Origin: an uncultured Acetatifactor sp.
GTDB lineage: Bacteria; Bacillota; Clostridia; Lachnospirales; Lachnospiraceae
Reading direction: 5' to 3'
Length of the DNA: 64,000 nt
Assembly: GCA_910586215.1 (NCBI GenBank)
Contig: CAJUGH010000004.1
Span: 62,001-126,000, forward strand
Positions within the stretch are counted from its first letter, which is position 1; each line of letters begins with the position of its first letter. Made by a program: the position numbers and the translations under genes. The notes under the pieces were generated by a model. That model searched no databases. It worked only from the letters and a program-made list of their open reading frames with translations, and was not told the DNA's origin. Below are positions 1-6,582 of this stretch, in pieces.

Positions 1-935
1 ACCATCTGGGCCTCCCCAGCCGCCTTCAGGATATTGCCCAGGCGCTGGAAGTCTGTCCCCAGGGCCTCCTGTATCTGTTCGGTAAACTGTCCTACAATAC
101 GCTCCACCCCGGCAGTCTGCTCTGCTGCACCGCCCTGCATCAGTTCCAGGATCTTCTTCAGCGCATTTGCCGTGCCTGCCTGGTATACCACCATGGCAGC
201 CGTGTTCTCATCCTCGGTGGCGGCAGGGGGCTGGGCTGTCTGGTGGAACACATTCAGGAAATTCTCCAGCTTCTCATAGGCATCAGACATGATGCTACGG
301 TAGATGAAATTGAACACCAGGGAAAAGAAGATACCATACACAGAAGTATGGAAAGCCACTTTCATACCTGACAATAAAGGTCCCACATTATCAGAGATGG
401 TGAAGATATCATCCCCACTGAAAGCCCCCAGGCCCATGGACAGCCCCAGGAAGGTACCCAGGATCCCCAGGCCCGTCAATGTCCCGGACATGCCGGAATT
501 GAAAAAGTGCATCCCCGCCCGGTCCAGAAGGTTCTCATTGATATATTCCTCCAGGTCGCAGGTTCCCGCCGCCCCCCGTCTGCGCAGGCTCTTCACCCGC
601 ATGCGGAACTTATTAAACGCTACCCGCAGGTCTTCGTTCTCAAACACATCCTTTCGGTCCTGATAAGCCTGCCAGAGGTTCTTGCCCCCTGCCTCCTTGT
701 ACTCCTTCATCCACTGTTCGGACATGCCCTCCAGTTCATCCGTGATCCGGTTCAGCCTGCCGAAGCTCACCGCGGAGATTAAGAACAGGATGCCGATGAC
801 AATCAGGAACCCGATGTTGATGGCCAGGTTCACCAGGGAAGCCTCCTCCCCTGTAAACACCCCGTTCACATACAATACAAAAGCCACTACTATGGCATAC
901 AGCAAAAACAATACATAATACAGTCTATTCTTCAT
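1..935 (-). CDS. MotA/TolQ/ExbB-family proton-channel protein, C-terminus cut by the window edge
   Basis: 311 residues are visible from ATG at 935, which follows a GGGGG-rich site; the gene runs off the left edge. Hydrophobic segments lie at about residues 4-22, 37-58, 138-160 and 185-207. The third carries the glycine-rich run GLGILGTFLGLSMGL, and the fourth contains the VAFHTSVYGIFFS stretch, both typical of the MotA/TolQ/ExbB channel fold. After the last segment comes a long polar helical tail (residue 215 onward) that is still open at position 1. Members of the family use ion flow to drive a partner with an OmpA/MotB-like domain. A long cytoplasmic tail is a feature of ZorA of the Zorya anti-phage system, but other stator-like proteins share this layout and the partner gene would lie outside the window. 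The family call is firm; the role is unknown. Confidence 0.85.
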   Translation of the reverse strand, partial: MKNRLYYVLFLLYAIVVAFVLYVNGVFTGEEASLVNLAINIGFLIVIGILFLISAVSFGRLNRITDELEGMSEQWMKEYKEAGGKNLWQAYQDRKDVFENEDLRVAFNKFRMRVKSLRRRGAAGTCDLEEYINENLLDRAGMHFFNSGMSGTLTGLGILGTFLGLSMGLGAFSGDDIFTISDNVGPLLSGMKVAFHTSVYGIFFSLVFNFIYRSIMSDAYEKLENFLNVFHQTAQPPAATEDENTAAMVVYQAGTANALKKILELMQGGAAEQTAGVERIVGQFTEQIQEALGTDFQRLGNILKAAGEAQM

Positions 936-937
936 CC

Positions 938-1144
938 TTATACCCCCGCGCCCGTTTGAAGAAAGGTATTTACACACCCTCTTTCGGACATATCAATCTG
1001 TACCCCAGACTCTCTGCCATACCGCCTGTATCCCTTCCCCGTAAGCAGATTCAGGATATACCCGGACAGCCTGTCCCAGAAGGTCCAGTATGCAACTCCT
1101 TCTATAAAGGTATCACATTCTGCTCTGTAACTCAAGTTTTTCAC
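938..1144 (-). CDS. Possible small gene just upstream of the channel gene
   Basis: A 68-codon frame with a GTG start at 1144 ends in TAA two bases before the ATG of the channel gene, an arrangement typical of translational coupling. An AAGGAGG sequence lies upstream at about 1160, but about 16 bases from the GTG, which is too far to be ideal. The product contains CDTFIEGVAYWTFWDRLSGY and matches no family I recognise. It could be a small protein, a leader peptide or chance. The rest of 1145-1351 holds a terminator for the gene to the right and AT-rich, -10-like sequence near 1185-1225 that may belong to the promoter of the channel gene. Confidence 0.25.
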   Translation of the reverse strand: MKNLSYRAECDTFIEGVAYWTFWDRLSGYILNLLTGKGYRRYGRESGVQIDMSERGCVNTFLQTGAGV

Positions 1145-1257
1145 AAAATCTTAATCTTATCCCTCCTTGGAATTATGAAGAGAGCTTCTATAGAATTATA
1201 AATTAGGCTTTCTCATTATAAGGCTTATCCTTCTATTCATCCTCGCTGTCTTTGCAC

Positions 1258-1294
1258 AAAAAAGAGGCTCACCAGCTACTCCGGTGAACCCCTC
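1258..1294 (-). terminator. Rho-independent terminator after the first large lipoprotein gene
   Basis: Reading the minus strand, GGTTCACC (right arm) pairs with GGTGAGCC (with one G-U pair), extended by GAG/CTC, and is followed by TTTTTT at 1263-1258. It lies about 60 bases downstream of the stop codon at 1352. Confidence 0.8.
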
Positions 1295-1351
1295 CATGTC
1301 CTGCTTGTAATCTGGATGAAATATTTGCTGCTCCTGTATCATTTTCTGCCC

Positions 1352-3628
1352 TTATCGTTCATCCAGGTAAAGCTGCACTCTGGCCTGTATCTTCTTCACC
1401 GTGTCTTCCAGGGATGCATCCCCGGCAAAGTACATCTGTGTTTCTTCGCTCACGATCTTCCAGACCGGATTGTTGGTTCCTCCCCAGGAATCATAAATGG
1501 CAGAATCTGCCATTTGGCGCACAAATGCAATATCCTCCTCTGTGGGAACCACAGGCTCATAGGCAGAAAGCCCCACCACAAAAGGCTGTTTCAGCAAGTC
1601 CGGATCCACATAGAGATCCTGCAGATACCTCTCAAAGCTGTCCTTTCTCACTGGAAAGGCCCAGTCAATACCCGACTGTAGTTCCTCTGACAACAGATAC
1701 TCCAGAAATGCCCAGGCGCCCTCTTTATTCCCAGACTTGCTGTTCATGACAAACATACATGTATTCCATAGCTGGTACTCTGCCCCGTTGTAACCCGGAT
1801 ATCCAACCAGCTTTGTACTATATGCCGGGTCTTTGTCCGATACCACATCCCATGGACTGGTAATCTGAATTTCATGCAGGAACTGATCAGCTCCTTCCAC
1901 TGCGGAATCATAAATGATACCAGACTGATCGTCCCCATAGACGGCCCATTTGCCGCACAGTTCCAGGATCCTACGGAATTCTTCCCCATCAAAATAACTC
2001 TCCCCCTTCCCATAGTCAATGAAATACTCTCCATATCTGGTTCCCATACAGTACTCCAGGGCCACCGATGGCTTCTGCACCATGAACACCTGGTTCTCCA
2101 GCCCTGTCTCCAGGAACTTCCAGACTGTCCAGTCCTCAGCCTTGACAGAAGATGCGCCCTTCATTGTGCCAATGTAGAAAGCCGGCACCACAGCCACATT
2201 TCTGCCCTTGATCACACCTGCTTCCCTGACACATTCCAGGACATCCCCCTGGTCTATCACCTTACTTGCTTCATAATAAGCAGTCAGATCCTCAAAAGCC
2301 CCATTTTCTGCCAATCCCCCAGAATAAAGCCCCCACAGTTCAATCAAGTCTGCCCCCTCACCTTTCAACAGCTTCTTCTCTAGGGAATCACCATCTGTCT
2401 CCTTCACCAATTCCACCCGATAATCCCTGCTCTGCCTGTTGAACTGCTTTACTAGGAAAATCAAGTGTTGATCCGTACTATTCATTGAGGATAAGGTAAG
2501 TACCTGCCTTCCCGGGTAGTCGGTCCTGTCCTGTTGTGTAATATATGCAAATGTCAGCAACTGTCTTGTATGCCTAGTATCATAATAACCCTGTTCCAGG
2601 CACAGCAGCACAGATGTCTCCCTGCCCCGGAAAAACCGGTCTACCTGCCCACCATCCACATCCACATACTCGTCCTGCCATCTCCACAGAAATTCTGTCT
2701 CTCCACTTACAGGTTCATATCCCAACATCCCCTCCCCAGTGCGCAGGCAGATGCCATCCTCATATCCATCGTATACCTGCAAAGGTGTCACAGGGCAGGG
2801 ATACAGTTCCCCCTGGCTGTCCAATGAGGCAAACACTGGCGATGCCCCTGCCACACAATAGGCATAGGCGTCACCGTCTTTTCCCACGGCCACGCCCTCC
2901 AGACTTTCCAGTTCAGGCACATAAAAAGCTTGCAGTTCCCCTTCCCCTCCAAAAGAGAAGACCCTGCCCCCGGCGCCATAGTTGTACAGAAATACCCTTC
3001 CATCCCTGGTCACCGTTCCCTGCCTAAGGCCATCCCCCACATTCTCCAGTTCTGCCTGTGTATATGCAGCATGCCACAGCATACTGCCATCTGTCCCATA
3101 CTTTTCCAGACAGTAAAGTCCATCTTCCTCTGCCACATCATAACCTGGCCCCCAGAACAGGTAGCAGTTCCCTGCCCCGTCTGCCAGAATCGCCTGGTAC
3201 CTGACTTCCCTCCTGCCCTTATCACTTACAATGTAATCTTCCTCTAATGATCCATCGGAAATCCTGTATCTGCCTACCTGCACATACTCATTCTCTGTCC
3301 CGTCCTCTTCCTTCCGGTTCACATAATCCACATAGTACAGGAAATCCCCATCCAGTGTATAGGGATAGATGCCGCCGTTATCGGCCAGCCGGACAGCGGG
3401 CCGCAGATATCGGAATTCAGCCACCGCCACTGTACTGCCTTGATCTTCCTCCGAATCATTTCCTGTTGCCTTGGATATGTCCCCTGCGCCGGAACTTTCT
3501 TCCGCTTCCTGCCCATCCCTGGATGCGGGATCCGGATCATTCCGGTTCCCGCAGGAGGCAACAGACAGCAAGACCAGCGACATTAGGATACATATGACAA
3601 TGGTTTTCAGTCTGCCAGGATCTTTCAT
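1352..3628 (-). CDS. Large lipoprotein with C-terminal extracellular solute-binding-like domain (paralog 1)
   Basis: 758 residues; start supported by AAAAGGAG nine bases upstream. A type II signal peptide ends in the lipobox VASC with the lipidated cysteine at about residue 26, so the protein should be anchored outside the cell membrane. After a low-complexity acidic linker, residues about 65-365 contain repeated beta-strand-like blades (YYVDYVNRK, VFLYNYGAGG, AYAYCVAGAS), suggesting a propeller-type domain. Residues about 372-745 resemble ABC-transporter sugar-binding proteins (FLVKQFNRQSRDYRV, GADLIELWGLY, WAFLEYLLS, FPVRKDSFERYL). No permease or ATPase is nearby, so transport is not implied. 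It is a clear paralog of the lipoprotein at 6583-8814 and follows the small cysteine-rich gene by 55 bases, probably in one operon. Function unknown. Confidence 0.85.
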   Translation of the reverse strand: MKDPGRLKTIVICILMSLVLLSVASCGNRNDPDPASRDGQEAEESSGAGDISKATGNDSEEDQGSTVAVAEFRYLRPAVRLADNGGIYPYTLDGDFLYYVDYVNRKEEDGTENEYVQVGRYRISDGSLEEDYIVSDKGRREVRYQAILADGAGNCYLFWGPGYDVAEEDGLYCLEKYGTDGSMLWHAAYTQAELENVGDGLRQGTVTRDGRVFLYNYGAGGRVFSFGGEGELQAFYVPELESLEGVAVGKDGDAYAYCVAGASPVFASLDSQGELYPCPVTPLQVYDGYEDGICLRTGEGMLGYEPVSGETEFLWRWQDEYVDVDGGQVDRFFRGRETSVLLCLEQGYYDTRHTRQLLTFAYITQQDRTDYPGRQVLTLSSMNSTDQHLIFLVKQFNRQSRDYRVELVKETDGDSLEKKLLKGEGADLIELWGLYSGGLAENGAFEDLTAYYEASKVIDQGDVLECVREAGVIKGRNVAVVPAFYIGTMKGASSVKAEDWTVWKFLETGLENQVFMVQKPSVALEYCMGTRYGEYFIDYGKGESYFDGEEFRRILELCGKWAVYGDDQSGIIYDSAVEGADQFLHEIQITSPWDVVSDKDPAYSTKLVGYPGYNGAEYQLWNTCMFVMNSKSGNKEGAWAFLEYLLSEELQSGIDWAFPVRKDSFERYLQDLYVDPDLLKQPFVVGLSAYEPVVPTEEDIAFVRQMADSAIYDSWGGTNNPVWKIVSEETQMYFAGDASLEDTVKKIQARVQLYLDER

Positions 3629-3683
3629 AGTGTTTTCTCCTTTTGGTGTTGTGAATCAGCGGTATTTAATGTAATACAATTTA

Positions 3684-4040
3684 CTATTCTACGCTTACAT
3701 GATATGTCCTGTACTGCACATCGCTTTCCCCCTGTTTAAGCGTTATATTGCAATGAGAGCATGTTACCCAATACTCATCTTTGTAACTTTCTCTATTCAC
3801 ATAGCAGTTCACAGATGAATGATTTGCATCTGTACATTTCCATCTCGTCTGGGACAGAACTACTCTCTTTGGCTCCACCTCTAGGCTGTTCCCACAAGTA
3901 ACGCATACCCAGGAACGCACATACCCTTCAGAAATTGGTGCACCTTCCGCTGCGTTCACTGTCATGACACTCTGTGATCCTATGATTAATCCGATTGTTA
4001 GGGACATCACCAGAGCAACCTTCCTCATTCTTTTTTTCAT
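3684..4040 (-). CDS. Small exported six-cysteine protein (A)
   Basis: 118 residues from ATG at 4040, chosen because GGAGGAAGG lies just upstream; an in-frame ATG at 4055 has no such site. A Sec signal peptide (MKKRMRKVALVMSLTIGLII...) probably ends at VNA-AEG. The mature part has six cysteines arranged as CVTC ... C ... C ... CSHC, resembling a zinc-ribbon or disulfide-linked fold. The same spacing recurs in the two proteins at 8811-9125 and 9181-9492, which are closer to each other. It is the first gene of the operon leading into the large lipoprotein at 1352-3628. The family is unknown to me. Confidence 0.8.
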   Translation of the reverse strand: MKKRMRKVALVMSLTIGLIIGSQSVMTVNAAEGAPISEGYVRSWVCVTCGNSLEVEPKRVVLSQTRWKCTDANHSSVNCYVNRESYKDEYWVTCSHCNITLKQGESDVQYRTYHVSVE

Positions 4041-4140
4041 ATTGCCTTCCTCCATTCATTTTTTTGAGCAGGCCGACCTTTCTCTTTAAACATCATACTA
4101 TAACTCCATGCACTATGGAATAATGCAATACGAAATCTTT

Positions 4141-4164
4141 ATGTTTCCATTTAGGTTGAAATTC
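4141..4164. promoter_or_regulatory. Candidate operator shared with 9611-9633
   Basis: ATGTTTCCATTTA, GTT and AAATTC occur here and at 9611-9633 with one base inserted between the copies. Here the element overlaps the -35 box of the plus-strand regulator promoter (4156-4161) and lies about 40 bases upstream of the likely -10 box (TATAGT) of the divergent minus-strand operon. It is the best candidate binding site for the neighbouring two-HTH regulator: activation leftward and autorepression rightward would fit the geometry. This is inference. Confidence 0.6.
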
Positions 4165-4184
4165 CCCAGGTAATGATTTATAAT
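4156..4184 (+). promoter_or_regulatory. Sigma-A type promoter of the two-HTH regulator
   Basis: TTGAAA (4156-4161), 17-base spacer, TATAAT (4179-4184). Transcription should begin near 4191, giving a leader of about 100 bases before the ATG at 4291. Confidence 0.75.
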
Positions 4185-4290
4185 AAATCTTATCATAAAA
4201 AAAACTCAATGGCAATCTCAGCATATACCATTATTGCACTTATATCTGCATGCAATTGCACCACGATTCGTTACATACGGAGGACATCAC

Positions 4291-6198
4291 ATGAGCGTAC
4301 ACAGTGCCAAAAACATCATTCGAGCAGCCCGCATCAAGGCCGGACTTACCCAGGAGCAACTGGCAGAAGGCATCTGCACCCTCCAGTCCCTGTCACGGAT
4401 CGAAACAGGGGCTGCTGATGTTGGCCCCGCCACCTTTCAAGCCCTTATGGAACATGCCGGTTCCCCTCATGGACGCTACCCTGTCTTCTCCAGCCGGGAA
4501 GATTTCGACTGCTTCTACAGTCTGAAGCATGCCCGTTTTCACCTGGATGCCTGGCAGCTTACCTCTGCCTATGAAGAACTTCAGCAGATTGAAGATAAAG
4601 GCTGGGCAGACAACAGACTCTATTACCAGGAATGGCTGCTGCTTCACTGTAGGCTCCAGTTCCGCTCCTATTGCTGCTCCCATCAGCAGAATTACCAGGC
4701 ACTGGTCTATGCGCTCCATATCACCCGCCCCAGGATGGACCTGTCCAGTTTTAGCGGTCTCCTGCTATCCCAGAACGAACTTCAGATCTTGATCTCCCTC
4801 TCTCAGGAAGCCCTCTATCTGGGGAATATTGGCACCTACCTGGAGATTCACGCCCAGCTGGCTTCTTACCTGGCCTCAAGTAAATTTGCTGCCATGGATA
4901 AAGAGCGCATGGAAGCAGAAAATGCAATTGTTACTGTAAAATATCTGATTGGCAGAAAAGAATATGAAACCGCATTGGAAATTGCAGATTTCCACCGTCA
5001 CCGAATGGCAGTGAATATTGACACGACTTTCCTTATGGAATTAACTTTTTTGGCAGGATTGTGCTGTTATTACACAAGACAGTCCTCTCTGTCCGAAAAA
5101 TACATCAAAGCTGCCTTCTACTCTGCCCATGTAACAGAAAATTGTTATGCCACTGTATGCCGGAATTATCTGACACAGCACACAGATTTCCAACTCAGCA
5201 GGGGAATGTCCCGTCTGCCGGATATTCCCCTGCGGGAGTATTCCAGGAAAACTCCTCCCACACAAATGAGCCTGTCAGAAGGTCTTTATGATACAGCCAT
5301 TTCGAGTTCCTACACCCTGGGGCATATCATACGGGATCTGAGATCAGAACAAAAAATCACCCAGACCATGCTCTGCCAGGGATTGTGCAGCAAATCCACC
5401 CTGTCCAAAATTGAAAATGACACTTTACAGCCAGACATTGCGCTGGTGGAGACACTGTTGCAACGCCTGGGTTTGTCCGAACGAATTTTCGTATTCTGGG
5501 GAAATGAAAAAGAAGTGAAGCTTCATGACTTAAAATTCCGGATTATCCATAACCAGGCACTACCAAAAGAAATCACCTGCTCCTATTTAGAAGAAATGAA
5601 GCAATTACTCGGGCCTGAAGATAAACTGTATATCCAGGAATACCTTATGAACAAAGCCATGCAGCAGGAATCAGCCCAGGAAAGAATTGCTGGACTTACC
5701 GAAGCCCTAATGATCACCCTTCCGGACTTTGATATCCATGAAATCAAACGTTACCGCCTCTCATGGAAGGAATTGTCCATCCTCAATAACATGGCACATG
5801 AATACAGACGCACCAGCGAGTCCCATTTATCTTCTTTCTATTTTTTACAGATACTGGCATACGTTAAAGCAGCAAAACCCGATATTCTGCTGCAAAATAA
5901 CTTTTTGCCTCTGACAAATTATATGTACTGCCATAGCTTGTACACACAAAAGCTATATAAAGACATTATATCCATCCCTACTTATATTTGCACTTCCATC
6001 ATGAACTATAACATCAATGCTTTAGGTACATATTTGTTTTTCTATTCTCAAGCATTGGGCGAATTTTCATATACCACAGAAGCCATCTCTGCTGCCACAT
6101 ATTCTTGTGCAATTAATACATTAATGGAACTATTTAAAAATGCTTCGGTATTGGAAAAATATCTTCTAGATGATTTTTCCATCAAGCTCGATTATTAA
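4291..6198 (+). CDS. Transcription regulator with two XRE-type HTH domains and helical repeats
   Basis: 635 residues from ATG at 4291; GGAGG at 4279-4283 with a 7-base spacer decides this start over an upstream ATG at 4234. The first helix-turn-helix is at about residues 6-58 (IIRAARIKAGLTQEQLAEGI, then SLSRIETG). A second, complete one is at about 344-398 (IIRDLRSEQKITQTMLCQGL, then STLSKIEN). Each is followed by 240-280 residues of helical, TPR-like sequence, so the protein looks like two Rgg/PlcR-like modules in tandem. Regulators of that RRNPP type often bind exported peptides; no ligand is shown here. It is divergent from one exported-protein operon and convergent with the other, overlapping the stop of the small exported gene by four bases. 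Likely controls both operons through the element at 4141 and 9611. Confidence 0.85.
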   Translation: MSVHSAKNIIRAARIKAGLTQEQLAEGICTLQSLSRIETGAADVGPATFQALMEHAGSPHGRYPVFSSREDFDCFYSLKHARFHLDAWQLTSAYEELQQIEDKGWADNRLYYQEWLLLHCRLQFRSYCCSHQQNYQALVYALHITRPRMDLSSFSGLLLSQNELQILISLSQEALYLGNIGTYLEIHAQLASYLASSKFAAMDKERMEAENAIVTVKYLIGRKEYETALEIADFHRHRMAVNIDTTFLMELTFLAGLCCYYTRQSSLSEKYIKAAFYSAHVTENCYATVCRNYLTQHTDFQLSRGMSRLPDIPLREYSRKTPPTQMSLSEGLYDTAISSSYTLGHIIRDLRSEQKITQTMLCQGLCSKSTLSKIENDTLQPDIALVETLLQRLGLSERIFVFWGNEKEVKLHDLKFRIIHNQALPKEITCSYLEEMKQLLGPEDKLYIQEYLMNKAMQQESAQERIAGLTEALMITLPDFDIHEIKRYRLSWKELSILNNMAHEYRRTSESHLSSFYFLQILAYVKAAKPDILLQNNFLPLTNYMYCHSLYTQKLYKDIISIPTYICTSIMNYNINALGTYLFFYSQALGEFSYTTEAISAATYSCAINTLMELFKNASVLEKYLLDDFSIKLDY

Positions 6199-6434
6199 TG
6201 ATAAAACATAGGCTCTTCCTCAATATCTCCACACGGCATAATGCCGCTTCTGCCATCATCCGTCTCACCAGACCCAGGTTCCTTACCTGGGTCTTCGCCT
6301 TCTGACACTTCCCTTACCCACGTCGCTTCTATTGGCACTCCTGTCTGTGGCACGGCAAACGACACCGCCAAGAAGCAGGCCAGTAATAACTCCGCAACAA
6401 ATTTATTACCCCTCTTTTTCCATTTCATCCCCAT
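6195..6434 (-). CDS. Short exported protein, last gene of the right-hand operon
   Basis: 79 residues from ATG at 6434, chosen because AAGGAG lies nine bases upstream; longer versions of the frame start inside the preceding gene. MKWKKRGNKF followed by LLLACFLAVSFA is a good Sec signal peptide, with likely cleavage at SFA-VPQ or IEA-TWV. The mature part is about 40-50 residues, acidic and glycine-rich, with one cysteine and the tail CGDIEEEPMFYH. It lies about 150 bases downstream of the second large lipoprotein gene, separated by a perfect hairpin at 6501-6525. Its stop codon overlaps that of the convergent regulator. It could be a signal peptide precursor for that regulator, but nothing in the sequence proves it. 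Confidence 0.6.
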   Translation of the reverse strand: MGMKWKKRGNKFVAELLLACFLAVSFAVPQTGVPIEATWVREVSEGEDPGKEPGSGETDDGRSGIMPCGDIEEEPMFYH

Positions 6435-6500
6435 ATACCATATCTCCTTCCCCTGTTTTCCTTTATTCCCGTGAGCAATGAGCCAGGCAGCCGTTGCCTG

Positions 6501-6525
6501 CCAAGCCAACAAAGCGTTGGCTTGG
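6501..6525 (-). repeat. Perfect 10-bp hairpin between lipoprotein and short exported gene
   Basis: CCAAGCCAAC and GTTGGCTTGG are exact inverse complements with a 5-base loop. There is no T-run on either side, so it is more likely an mRNA processing, stability or attenuation element than a full terminator. Confidence 0.6.
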
Positions 6526-6582
6526 CCAGTTGTATGTGATTGACATCCAAGTCCTGCCAGCATCCCCGGGTCCTCCCAGGGC

